A stretch of 64,000 bases of DNA from Planctomycetota bacterium (GTDB lineage: Bacteria > Planctomycetota > Phycisphaerae > Phycisphaerales > SM1A02), in contig RFON01000010.1 of assembly GCA_009926625.1 (NCBI GenBank), forward strand, positions 1-64,000, in the 5' to 3' direction. The notes beneath the pieces are model-generated. The model saw nothing but the letters and a program-made list of their open reading frames with translations. It ran no database searches and was not told the origin of the DNA. This document shows positions 54,951 through 63,502 of this stretch, one piece after another. Position 1 is the stretch's first letter. Each line of letters starts with the position of its first letter. The translations under genes and the position numbers were made by a program.

Positions 54951-55849
54951 GTGGGACCCCACGATGCCAGCAGTTGCGTCAGGTCGCTCCCGCCGACGAT
55001 TCCGTCTCGGTCCAGATCGGTTGATGCATCGCCACTTCCAAAGGCGGACAGGAGCATGGAAAGATCGCTGCCACCGACGACCCCATTGGCGTCGATGTCC
55101 GCGGAGCGCACGCGCGGCAAGACGCGCGATACTGCATCGATCTCGACATTCGGGTGAAAGCCGCCAGGCACGACGATCCGCACGGCCACGGCGCTCGAGA
55201 GCCCGACGCTCGCGAGATCAACGCCGATGCCGCCAGCGCTGCCCGCGTAGGCATCAACCAATTGGTCGTAGTCCATCCCCTGAAGATCGGACATGACGAG
55301 CGACGGATCACAGGGCAGGTGCGGGTCCGAGGGGAATCTGCCCGCGGTCGACGAGTACGGTCCAGCATCCGTGAATGCCATCGTGGGGAAGAGCCCATCC
55401 GCGACCACATTGGGCACCGTCACCCACGCCACACCGTCCGAGCTGAGTTGGACGATTCCGCCATCGGCGGCGAGCCCCGCGCACACGCCAGTCGGCCAAT
55501 CGCCATCGGTGAAGAACGAGTTTCCAAACACGATGAGGTCGACACCGAACGGATTGTTCGCGTGGTCGACGATTGGTGGAGTGAATGCGAGCGTCAGACT
55601 TCCACCAGCACCGATTGAGACGATCTCCGCCGTGCCGAAGGCAGGCACGAACGGTGTCACCGCGCCAGGCGATATCCCTTCGCCCGTGAAGCGCTCGGGA
55701 GCACCAAGAGCGGCAGACGGATTGTTGAAGCCGTTGGCGGGATTCGTGCCGGGAACATAGGAAATCACCGAAGTCGCAAAGTCGTCGGATCGAGCGCCCG
55801 AAGCACCCGCAAGCGCGCATGCGAGAGCCAATACATGAATGCGCGACAT
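54947..55849 (-). CDS. Secreted dockerin-tailed protein under a cobalamin riboswitch
   Basis: A 300-residue exported protein with signal peptide SRIHVLALACALAGASGARS. The body (VISYVPGTNPANGFNNPSAA to VDAYAGSAGGIGVD) is strand-rich, has LTLAFTPPIVDHANNPFGVD and LIVFGNSFFTDGDWP, and ends FHPNVEIDAVSRVLP; I recall similar bodies in secreted PEP-CTERM or surface proteins, but know no function. The last 50 residues form two calcium-binding dockerin-like repeats, DIDANGVVGGSDLSMLL and DLDRDGIVGGSDLTQLL. It is the first gene after the riboswitch. Cobalamin binding or capture is plausible from the regulation alone. Confidence 0.8.
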   Translation of the reverse strand: MSRIHVLALACALAGASGARSDDFATSVISYVPGTNPANGFNNPSAALGAPERFTGEGISPGAVTPFVPAFGTAEIVSIGAGGSLTLAFTPPIVDHANNPFGVDLIVFGNSFFTDGDWPTGVCAGLAADGGIVQLSSDGVAWVTVPNVVADGLFPTMAFTDAGPYSSTAGRFPSDPHLPCDPSLVMSDLQGMDYDQLVDAYAGSAGGIGVDLASVGLSSAVAVRIVVPGGFHPNVEIDAVSRVLPRVRSADIDANGVVGGSDLSMLLSAFGSGDASTDLDRDGIVGGSDLTQLLASWGPT

Positions 55850-55944
55850 CACTGCGCGGTCCTGCGCGAAGGTCATCATGAGAATGTGTGAACGACTGGC
55901 CGCGCGCCGTGTCCCCTGAACAGACCGCGAGGGGGCGGCACAAC

Positions 55945-56145
55945 ACTGCAGGCAGGTCTTCCGACTTCGGGCACCCGAGCCTGCCTTCCCGGATTCCGCG
56001 CATGCGGCTCCAGTGGCTGTGGTGGCTCGGGCATCAGACCTCAGCGGTCTCACCCGTTACGGCGGCGCGTCCGCGGCGGATTTTCACCGCCTTCCCTCGC
56101 GCGCGTGAGTCGGGCCAGCCGATGCACGCGCACGCCTCGGCTCAC
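55945..56145 (-). promoter_or_regulatory. Cobalamin (B12) riboswitch
   Basis: Read on the minus strand, the region contains the conserved blocks in order: GGGAAGGCGGTGAAAATCC (56096-56078), CGCCGCCGTAACGG, GCCACTGG (56017-56010), GGGAAGGCAGGC (55990-55979), and the B12 box GTCGGAAGACCTGCCTGC (55965-55948). This is the adenosylcobalamin-type aptamer layout. The 5' boundary is approximate. It lies about 100 bases ahead of the gene at 54947-55849. B12 normally represses such transcripts. The expression platform is not clear; a GC-rich stem after the box could hide the ribosome site. It is on the opposite strand to the HEAT protein gene. Confidence 0.9.
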
Positions 56146-56332
56146 GAGTGCCGAGGGTCAAGCACGGGAGGAAGGCTACCTGCACGCGCCGCGACTGTCG
56201 TTCATTGCGGAAACCCACTTTCTCCGCTACTTTCATCGCTTCGACAGAGCCGGCCATGGATCGGCAGCTGGGCCGCATGAACCGTTCCGACTCCAGACCA
56301 ATGGGGTCTGCCCTCTAGAGGATCACTTCATC

Positions 56333-58738
56333 GTGTACGACCCGACCCGCAATTCACCCATTGTCGCCTGTCTGATTGCCGCACTTCACATCGGGTTCGC
56401 GTGCCCGTGCTGGGGCGATGATCCCACTCCGCCAGAGCCCGCAGGTGAACCCTCGGGTGAACCTTCCGCAGAACCCGCAGCGGAACCGCAGGATCCTCCG
56501 ATGGCAGAGGAGGATGCGGGCGGATCAGCCAACGGAGCGGAGCAGGGCGAAAGCCTCAACGGAAGTTCAGCCAATGATGCCGCCGAGGGCTCAGCGGGCG
56601 ATCCGCCCATGGCACTTTCCAGCGCTTCGGAAGCAGCAACTGCCCAGCAATCGCACGCGCTCGATATGGCGATCCACTATCTACTCATCGGGAACGCCAA
56701 TCTCGCCGCGGCGGCGTTCCAAGAACTCTTCGACTCGGGCATCACCGATGAACAGATTGCGCGCCTCGTCGACGAGCGCGGGCTTGCCGACAAGGTTGAG
56801 CGTTCGATCACTCGCGGTCGCGGCATGGAGCAATCGAACGCACTGGTGGTCGACTTTGAGACTCGGCTGCGAAACGGCGCGCGGGCGACGAGCCGAAATG
56901 CGCTGCGAATCGAGGAGTCGGTTGCTGCACTCAACGGGTCGATGCGCCAGCAGATGATGGCGCGATCACGCCTCCTTTCCGCAGGCCCTTTTGCCGTGCC
57001 TGCACTATTGAAGGCACTCGCGAACGCAAGCGACGCACGGTCGTCCAATGCGGCGCGTGCGGTCCTGGTCGACCTCAAACGGCTCGCGGTTGACCCGCTG
57101 TGTGCAGCGCTCCCGGCCGTCGATCCGACGACCCAACGGAAGATCTGCGAAATCCTCGGCGAAATCGGCTATCCGAGCGCGCAACCATTTCTGTTGGATC
57201 TGGCGGGCAAGGCTGACACGGCCGCGGATGTGCGCGGCGCGGCGCTTCGCGCCTACTCGCGTCTCGGCGGAACCACGGAAGACGCGGCAAGCCAGTACGC
57301 CGCGCTCGCGCGCCGTTACTTCGATCAAGTCCCCTCGCTCATTCCATATCCCGCTGACGCGGGAAATGTCATCTGGTCGCATGACTCCGCCGGCGGGCTC
57401 ATCGGCACCAGCGTGCCAACCCCCGTGTACTGTGAAACGATGGCGGTCCTTCTGTCGCGCAACGCGCTGCGGATCGACCCCAACTCGCAGATGGCGCTCG
57501 CCGTCTTCATCGCCGCCGACCTGCGGCGAGCCGTGCTGATGCGCTTGATGAACATGGATGTCAGCGCCGAGGAGGATTCGCTTCGTGCCGAGTTGCTGCA
57601 GCCTCGCTTTTCGCCTGAGCTGCTCGCCACTGCATCCGGATCGCTGGCCGCTCAGCTGGCGCTTGGCATGGCGCTCGATGCGAGCGATGTGCTGCTCGTC
57701 CGTGAGTGCCTGCGGGTGATTGCATTCAACAGCGGCGCATCGGCACTCGTGAGTCCGTCGAAGGGACGCTCTCCCGTGGTGGAGTGCCTTGCCTATGCAG
57801 ATCGGCGCGTCCGCTTCGACGCGGCGATCGTGCTCGCTCGCTCGCTGCCCCAGATGCAGTTTCCGCAGGACAGTTCCGTCGTTCCAACGCTGTCGTCCAT
57901 GCTTCGCTCGACTGGAATGATGGGCGCAGTGATTGCCACGACCGAAGAGGATCGGCAGTCGCTCGCTGCGCGCCTGGGTGAGGTCGGCATGTCGAGCTCG
58001 GTGACGGGCAGTTCCATCGGCGAGATCGAGGCTCGCCTCTCGCAGGGGCAGTCCGTGGATGTCCTGGTTGTCCAAGGGGCGAGCGCCGCGGTGCAGGATG
58101 TTGTCCGCGCAGCACGCTTGGCGCGGCCGACCGCGACGGCGCCTGTCGTCGTCATCGCCAATGGACAGGATGCAACGGCACTCTCGACCCAGTACGAAAA
58201 CGATTCCCGCGTGGCTGTGTTTCTCGCTTCGGCGACCAACGAGCAGTTCCGTCGGGCCATTGAGGCCGCCGCTGGAGCCGCGGGAGGACTTGCGTTGTCT
58301 GCCGAGGAAACCCAGCAATTTAGCGGTCAAGCGCTTTCGGCGCTGCGAGTCATTGCAGAGTCCGCATCGCCTGTGTTTGACATCCGAGATGCAGAGGCGG
58401 GGCTGGTGCAGGTGCTCGGAGGCGGTTCGGTGGAATCGGGAGTGGACATCTCGGGCGTCGCGATGGTCCTCGCCTTGATTCCCACGGATTCCGCCCAGCG
58501 CGCGCTGGCAGATGGCGCGCTCGCTGCATCTGGCGAGACGCAGCAGGTGCTGTTGGATGCGGTTGCCGCGAGCGCGCGAAAGTTCGGCAATCAACTCTCG
58601 CAGAGCCAGATCGCTGCTCTCAAGGCGCTGCTTCGATCGGATGATCAGGGCGTCGCCACTTCGGCAGCACATGCGTTTGGGGCGCTGGGCCTGCCGACAT
58701 CCGATGTCGTGCAGTTGATCGTTGATCCTCGCGGATGA
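56333..58738 (+). CDS. Secreted HEAT-type repeat protein with a receiver-like segment
   Basis: An 801-residue exported protein. GTG 56333 has AGAGGA about ten bases upstream and begins a signal peptide (IVACLIAALHIGFACPCWG); the longer frame to 56105 overlaps the riboswitch and is rejected. After an EP-rich linker (EPSGEPSAEPAAEP) come helical repeats (VPALLKALANASDARSSNAA, ILGEIGYPSAQPFLLDLAG) of the HEAT type. Residues about 535-640 resemble a degenerate CheY receiver: VDVLVVQGASAAVQDVVRAA then APVVVIANGQ, with the phospho-acceptor Asp replaced by Gln or Gly. Further repeats end the protein. The function is unknown. Confidence 0.75.
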   Translation: MYDPTRNSPIVACLIAALHIGFACPCWGDDPTPPEPAGEPSGEPSAEPAAEPQDPPMAEEDAGGSANGAEQGESLNGSSANDAAEGSAGDPPMALSSASEAATAQQSHALDMAIHYLLIGNANLAAAAFQELFDSGITDEQIARLVDERGLADKVERSITRGRGMEQSNALVVDFETRLRNGARATSRNALRIEESVAALNGSMRQQMMARSRLLSAGPFAVPALLKALANASDARSSNAARAVLVDLKRLAVDPLCAALPAVDPTTQRKICEILGEIGYPSAQPFLLDLAGKADTAADVRGAALRAYSRLGGTTEDAASQYAALARRYFDQVPSLIPYPADAGNVIWSHDSAGGLIGTSVPTPVYCETMAVLLSRNALRIDPNSQMALAVFIAADLRRAVLMRLMNMDVSAEEDSLRAELLQPRFSPELLATASGSLAAQLALGMALDASDVLLVRECLRVIAFNSGASALVSPSKGRSPVVECLAYADRRVRFDAAIVLARSLPQMQFPQDSSVVPTLSSMLRSTGMMGAVIATTEEDRQSLAARLGEVGMSSSVTGSSIGEIEARLSQGQSVDVLVVQGASAAVQDVVRAARLARPTATAPVVVIANGQDATALSTQYENDSRVAVFLASATNEQFRRAIEAAAGAAGGLALSAEETQQFSGQALSALRVIAESASPVFDIRDAEAGLVQVLGGGSVESGVDISGVAMVLALIPTDSAQRALADGALAASGETQQVLLDAVAASARKFGNQLSQSQIAALKALLRSDDQGVATSAAHAFGALGLPTSDVVQLIVDPRG

Positions 58739-58804
58739 CCCGCGCACGAGCTGCTCGAATCCGTGTCGCACGGGTCGGGATCGCTACACTCTCGCGCTCG
58801 GAGT

Positions 58805-58876
58805 GCCACCCTAGCTCAGTGGTAGAGCAATGCTTTCGTAAAGCATAGGTCGTGGGTTCGAATCCCATGGGTGGCT
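58805..58876 (+). tRNA. tRNA-Thr (anticodon CGT)
   Basis: GCCACCC (58805-58811) pairs with GGGTGGC (58869-58875), and T58876 is the discriminator. The anticodon stem ATGCT/AGCAT encloses TTCGTAA, giving CGT. D-arm GCTCAGTGGTAGAGC and T-arm GTGGG-TTCGAAT-CCCAT are regular. No CCA is encoded. Confidence 0.95.
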
Positions 58877-58952
58877 TTGGTCTCTGCGGCGCGGCTTCGC
58901 TCTGCGGAGCGATTGGCGGTCACGGAGAGGCGATGCGCGCCGCGGGGGCGTC

Positions 58953-60122
58953 TTACGCGCGATCGATGCCTGAGCGCGAGAGCACCGTTTCAAGCGCTTG
59001 GCAAACCTGCTTCACCTGCCGCTCCGTCATCGAAGTGAACATGGGGAGGGTGATCATCCGATCGCCGATCGACTCGGCAGCGGGGCAATCACCGACATTC
59101 GTACCGAAGTGCTGTCGAACATGCGGCAACAAGTGAGCAGGGGGATAGTGATTGGCTGCGCCGACATCATGCCGATGAAGGCCATCGATGACTGCGTCGC
59201 GGTCCTCTCTCCCGAAGCGATCCGAGAGCCGCACCCAGAACAGCGGCCAACACACCTGCGCATCCTCACCGACCGTCGGGAGGATCAAGTCCGAGTGGCC
59301 AGCCAAAGCGCGCGTGTACTGTGCTGCAACTTCCATCCGCTGTGCGCGGATCCAGTCGAGTCGACGCAACTGGCTCGCGGCCAGCGCCGCGAGCGGTTCC
59401 GCGAGTCGCGCGTCGAAGCCGATACCAGTGAAACTCATGACCATCCCGAGGTCAGGCGACTGATCGGGAAAACTGCGCCGATCGTCGCGTCCCTGGTTGC
59501 GAAGAGACCGACACGCGGCTGCCAAGCGATCGTCGTGCGTGACGATGGCTCCTCCCTCGCCGGCGCTGATCGTGCGGTTCGGTCCGAATCCGAAAACGCT
59601 CAGGCGACCGAATCGACCGACATTGTCCGTGCCAATCGTCGATCCAAGTCCTTCCGAGCCGTGCTCGAGCATCGGCAACTCCAATCGTGAGCACAGCGCG
59701 ATGAGTTCTGGAAGTCCGCACGGATTGCCGAGCACTGGGATGCCAAGGACTGCCTTGGTTGAAGCGGTTACGGCGCGCTCGGCGCGCTCGACGCTCATGC
59801 ACAGCGTTCGCGGATCGCAGTCGACGAAGACTGGGATCGCCCCAACGGCAATGACCGCATTCACATTCGCTGGATAGGAGAACGCGGGAACGAGCACCTC
59901 GTCGCCGTGACCGATCCCAAGCGCGCGAAGCGAAATCTCGAGCCCGCTTGATGCGCTCGATACGCCGATGGCAAAGGTGCGCCGTGTGACTTCGCCAAGG
60001 ACCGCCTCGAACTCAAGCAGTGCCCTGCCCATCGTCAACCGCGCGCCGCCGAGCGTGGCGAGCACTGCCTGTCGGTCGACATCGGTCAGATCCGGCTTGC
60101 TGAGGGGGATATCCAACTTCAT
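58953..60122 (-). CDS. DegT/DnrJ/EryC1-family protein lacking the PLP lysine
   Basis: A 389-residue protein with the fold of sugar aminotransferases of the DegT/DnrJ/StrS family: MKLDIPLSKPDLTDVDRQAV, VPAFSYPANVNAV, and AGEGGAIVT. In the family an Asp (EDAA) holds the PLP ring and a Lys (PNKxxxxGEGG) binds PLP. Here the positions read MLEHGSEG (His154) and FGPNRTISAGEGG (Arg183). Without the Lys it cannot form the internal aldimine. It may bind a PLP adduct or a sugar nucleotide in a non-transaminase role. The start overlaps the upstream gene's stop by four bases (ATGA). Confidence 0.85.
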   Translation of the reverse strand: MKLDIPLSKPDLTDVDRQAVLATLGGARLTMGRALLEFEAVLGEVTRRTFAIGVSSASSGLEISLRALGIGHGDEVLVPAFSYPANVNAVIAVGAIPVFVDCDPRTLCMSVERAERAVTASTKAVLGIPVLGNPCGLPELIALCSRLELPMLEHGSEGLGSTIGTDNVGRFGRLSVFGFGPNRTISAGEGGAIVTHDDRLAAACRSLRNQGRDDRRSFPDQSPDLGMVMSFTGIGFDARLAEPLAALAASQLRRLDWIRAQRMEVAAQYTRALAGHSDLILPTVGEDAQVCWPLFWVRLSDRFGREDRDAVIDGLHRHDVGAANHYPPAHLLPHVRQHFGTNVGDCPAAESIGDRMITLPMFTSMTERQVKQVCQALETVLSRSGIDRA

Positions 60123-61639
60123 GGGGACCGCATCTGATCAAGGGCGTTCTCTTGCTTGCCGCTGCTCTTGACGAACAGCCACGCGGCTTGGGCAAGCAGA
60201 CTCTGGTCAAGGTCTCCACCTCCGGCTGCAACAATGCCGAGATCGCCTCGGACTTGGGGCGACAACTCAGTTCGCCCCCGTGCAATCGCAAGCAGTGCCA
60301 GCGCATCACCGCGACGACTCAACTGCCCTCGAACCTTCTCAGCAACATCAGCACTCGCAGGCGACTTGGCGTTGCAGAGAGCAAGCAGCAGCACTTCCTG
60401 CACTTGCCGCTCACGATCGGCACTGCGAATCATCGGCTCGAGCAGTTGAGGGTTGACCTCCGCCAATCGAGTCGCCGCATCCAGGACCACGGGGGACAGC
60501 GCCATGGCATTCGACGGCGCTCCGAGGAAGACGTCAATCAGGTGTTTCCAGACACGCGTGGACTGTGGAGGTGGCAGCGTCGCTGCGCGGCGGATCGCCC
60601 ACTCGGCACTGGTCTTGTTTGCGCGGTCGATGACCACCTCAAGCGCTGAAGCCATCGCGTCGGGATCGCCACCCGCGCTTGCATCGATTGCATCGGCAAT
60701 TGCGTCGACGAGTGGCTCGCCATTCCGCAGCTTCGCACCGAGGCCCGCTTCGCAGGCGGCTTCGTGTGCGAGCATCTGGAGCCCCGCTCGCAGAAGCAGC
60801 GCTTGTGAGCGCTCCTGTTCCACAAACGCGCTCCACATTCGTGCGCCAACCTGCGGCTCAAGGCCAAGCGCGGTGGCGTTCGCCATCATGCGCGTTGCGG
60901 CATTGATGTTCGGCGTCAGTGTCAAATCGCCAAGTCCGCGAACCGAGGACTTGAGGCGGTACAGCAGTGCCACGCGCGACAGCTCTTGAAGTGTGCCGTT
61001 GCGGACTTCGTCGCTTCGCTTGCTCCAACGATCGACGAAAGCCTTCCACGCTGAGTCATCGCCAGACTCCATCAACAGCAGCGATGCGAGACCGGCGACT
61101 TCGTCCGCTGGATCAGCGCACAATGCGCGCAGTGGAGTCGCAGGAAACGGTTGCCCCTGTCGATGCAACTCGCCACAGATGACCAGCGCATCGACGGGTG
61201 GCAGGTTGGGTTCCTCGAGCAGTGCGCGGAGGCCTTTCGGCTTCAGCAACTCAAATCCGATGGCTGCGCGAATAGCCGTCGATCGATCCTCGGCAGTCGG
61301 CAGGGCGAGGACCTGATCGATGTTGAGATCCCGCTCCTTGGACAACTCAGCAAGTCCGAGGATGCCGTCAATGCGCGATCGCCAATCGGGCGACTTGAGA
61401 AGCGCCTCGTAGAATGGCGCGAGTGACGGATCCTCCAACGCACGGAGTGCAACGATCAAGGTGTGATGGTCACCGCGCGGTGTCGGCAGGGCGCAGCGCT
61501 TCAGCGTCGAGATTGCACCATCGATGTGGTCGGTGCGACCATACTGCGCCGATGCCCGCGGGCATGATCCGAACAACAGGGCAGTGAGCACGGTGCCGAC
61601 TGCCACTCGGTTGATGCATTGGGAGACGCGCGCGCGCAC
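60119..61639 (-). CDS. Secreted helical-repeat protein of unknown function
   Basis: A 506-residue protein with signal peptide (VAVGTVLTALLFGSCPRASA) and a body of Leu- and Ala-rich helices in repeat pairs (LIVALRALEDPSLAPFYEAL, IDGILGLAELSKERDLNI, ALVICGELHRQG), of the HEAT/ARM type but irregular. It resembles the secreted repeat protein at 56333-58738 in composition, not in clear sequence. It starts 34 bases after dnaA on the same strand and its stop overlaps the DegT-like gene start. No enzyme motif is visible. A role as a periplasmic scaffold is possible. Confidence 0.65.
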   Translation of the reverse strand: MRARVSQCINRVAVGTVLTALLFGSCPRASAQYGRTDHIDGAISTLKRCALPTPRGDHHTLIVALRALEDPSLAPFYEALLKSPDWRSRIDGILGLAELSKERDLNIDQVLALPTAEDRSTAIRAAIGFELLKPKGLRALLEEPNLPPVDALVICGELHRQGQPFPATPLRALCADPADEVAGLASLLLMESGDDSAWKAFVDRWSKRSDEVRNGTLQELSRVALLYRLKSSVRGLGDLTLTPNINAATRMMANATALGLEPQVGARMWSAFVEQERSQALLLRAGLQMLAHEAACEAGLGAKLRNGEPLVDAIADAIDASAGGDPDAMASALEVVIDRANKTSAEWAIRRAATLPPPQSTRVWKHLIDVFLGAPSNAMALSPVVLDAATRLAEVNPQLLEPMIRSADRERQVQEVLLLALCNAKSPASADVAEKVRGQLSRRGDALALLAIARGRTELSPQVRGDLGIVAAGGGDLDQSLLAQAAWLFVKSSGKQENALDQMRSP

Positions 61640-61656
61640 CGCGCGAGTGTAACGGT

Positions 61657-61681
61657 CGAGGCTCTTGGCGCGTCAGCCTCG
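61657..61681 (-). terminator. Hairpin overlapping the dnaA stop codon
   Basis: CGAGGCT at 61657-61663 pairs with AGCCTCG at 61675-61681 around an 11-base loop; the dnaA TGA (61675-61673) sits at the base of the loop. There is no T-run, and the next start is 18 bases beyond, so attenuation or RNA stability is more likely than full termination. Confidence 0.3.
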
Positions 61682-63151
61682 GGTCGTGAGAATGCTGCGG
61701 CGAGTGCGTTCCACCAGGGTGTCCGCGCCGATCCGATGACCAGCGACATCCACCTGTTCATGCTGCGCAACCGAGCTTCGGTACTTGGTGACCGCGGCGT
61801 GAACTGCCGAGTGGCTTGAACGACCGAGCGCCGCAGCGATCTCGGGAAACGAACAGGTTGTCAACTCTCGTGCAAGAAGCGCTGCGAGTCCGCGAGCCGT
61901 TGCGACTCGTCGGTGCCGACCCGCGCCAAGCAGTTCGGATGATTCGAGACCAGTCTCGGTGCACACAGCTGCGATGATCTCTGAGAGCCGTACCGGCCGA
62001 CCCGCACGCCGCGGTTCGGCGTGGCCAAGCGCCCGCTCGACAAGCACATGCCCACCCTCGGCACCTTCCCCAAGCGTTGCCTGATGGGCGCAAACCGTCA
62101 AGACTGCCCCCTCCAGTTCGCGGATGCTCGTGCCCGAACGATCCACCAGGGCGTCGACGGCGGTCGGGATCAAGTTGACTCCGCGCGAGGCGAGCCGCCG
62201 CCGCGCGAGTGCGATCCTTCCGACGCGGTCGAGCGGTTCGACCTGCACCACAAGCCCCGAAAGGAAGCGGCTGACGAGTGCTGGGCTGCACCGTGCAATG
62301 GCCCGCGGGTGCGCATCGGATGCAAGCACGACCCGTCCGCCGCCCGCGGCAATCGCATCGAGCGTGTGCAAGCACTCCGACTGTGTTGCGTTCTTGTTGC
62401 CGAGGAAGTGAACATCGTCGATCACCAGCAGGTCGTGCCGCCTCTGGCGGCGACGGATCGATTCGATGGAGCCATCGCGAACCGCTGCGATGAACTCATT
62501 CGTGAACTGTTCACCCGTAATGCAACGAATGCGTGCGTCAGGCGTGCACTCGATGAAGCGGCGGCACAGTGCCTCACACAAGTGCGTCTTGCCCACGCCA
62601 CATGCCCCGTGCATGAAGAGCATCTGCGGTGCTCCTGCAGCGCGCTCTGCCATGCGCACAGCACTGTCGAATGCCATGCGGTTGCCTCCACAAACGAGGA
62701 AGTCCTCGAACCGCTTCCATGCCGAGCGCTTGCTCGAGGCTGGTCGCGGCGCAGTCGAGCGGCTCTCCGGCAATCGGTCAGGCGTGGGCGGTGGATCGAC
62801 CGCGGGCAGGCGTAGCGTTGGGGTGTCGGTCCCCGTGTCATCAGTCAGGGCGCTGACCGATGTCGACACGGCGTTCGCAACGGAAACCGAAATGTCGATC
62901 ACCGCCTCGGTCCCGAGCACCTCATCGGCTGCAGCCCGCAGATGATGGTGGAAGTGCCGTTCAATCCACTCCGCGGCAAAACGACTGGACGCATGCACGC
63001 GGAGTCGACGCTCCGTCACTGCAAGCGTGGCGTTGTCCACGAGCCAGAGGCCGTGCCGCGATGGTCCGACGCGGCGAATCAGCACTTCGTGCAGCCGCCG
63101 TGTGTTGCCGCTGCCGAGGTACGCAGCGGGTTGATGGGGCAATTGGATCAT
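61673..63151 (-). CDS. dnaA: Chromosomal replication initiator DnaA
   Basis: Binds DnaA boxes and opens the origin. The 492-residue protein has domain I (WLVDNATLAVTERRLRVHAS with a DnaB-contact-like helix), a Pro/Thr linker, the AAA+ domain with Walker A HGACGVGKTHLCEAL, Walker B LLVIDDVHFLGNK, sensor LVSRFLSGLVVQVEP, and domain IV with ARGLAALLARELTTCSFPEI and GRSSHSAVHAAV, which replaces the common GRDHTTVxHA. That divergence may alter box preference. Neither dnaN nor rpmH is adjacent. ATG 63151 is taken as the start. Confidence 0.93.
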   Translation of the reverse strand: MIQLPHQPAAYLGSGNTRRLHEVLIRRVGPSRHGLWLVDNATLAVTERRLRVHASSRFAAEWIERHFHHHLRAAADEVLGTEAVIDISVSVANAVSTSVSALTDDTGTDTPTLRLPAVDPPPTPDRLPESRSTAPRPASSKRSAWKRFEDFLVCGGNRMAFDSAVRMAERAAGAPQMLFMHGACGVGKTHLCEALCRRFIECTPDARIRCITGEQFTNEFIAAVRDGSIESIRRRQRRHDLLVIDDVHFLGNKNATQSECLHTLDAIAAGGGRVVLASDAHPRAIARCSPALVSRFLSGLVVQVEPLDRVGRIALARRRLASRGVNLIPTAVDALVDRSGTSIRELEGAVLTVCAHQATLGEGAEGGHVLVERALGHAEPRRAGRPVRLSEIIAAVCTETGLESSELLGAGRHRRVATARGLAALLARELTTCSFPEIAAALGRSSHSAVHAAVTKYRSSVAQHEQVDVAGHRIGADTLVERTRRSILTTRG

Positions 63152-63502
63152 GGTGGGTGTGTTGAAGCCGCAGGACAGCGAGCTGCAGGGTGCAATGCAG
63201 TTCGCGCAAGAAACAAGGATGGGGAATCGAATCCGTCCGGGTCAGACGCGGGAGGCGGCAGGGGGCAGTTGCCGAAGGATGCGACTCCTCAAGCATGCTG
63301 CCCACCTGCCTTCAGCCCAACGAATGCGCCTCGATCCGTGAGGCACAGATGGGGAAAACTATCGCTCCCTGCGGCGATGACAAGCCGCCGCGGACGCATG
63401 TTCAGTTCGTGTTTCCCATGTGCCGCTCAGGACGGGATATGCGCGTTTTCAGCGATTCGTACGGGTCCGATGGTGCAAAGTTGTCCACAAACGGTGGAAA
63501 AC
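63152..63502. other. Gene-free region upstream of dnaA, possible origin
   Basis: About 350 bases without a supported gene. TTGTCCACA (63481-63489) differs from the DnaA box TTATNCACA at one position. TTTTCCACC and TTTTCCCCA, both on the minus strand, near 63494 and 63352, are weaker matches. There is no obvious AT-rich unwinding element. The stretch could be the dnaA promoter region and a candidate oriC, with low certainty. Confidence 0.3.

Noticed and set aside
56105-56332. Upstream extension of the HEAT protein frame
   Set aside because: It overlaps the cobalamin riboswitch on the other strand and lacks a signal peptide start; GTG 56333 with AGAGGA upstream fits better.
57005-58771. 588-codon minus-strand open frame
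   Set aside because: Antisense to the secreted HEAT protein, and Arg/His-rich.
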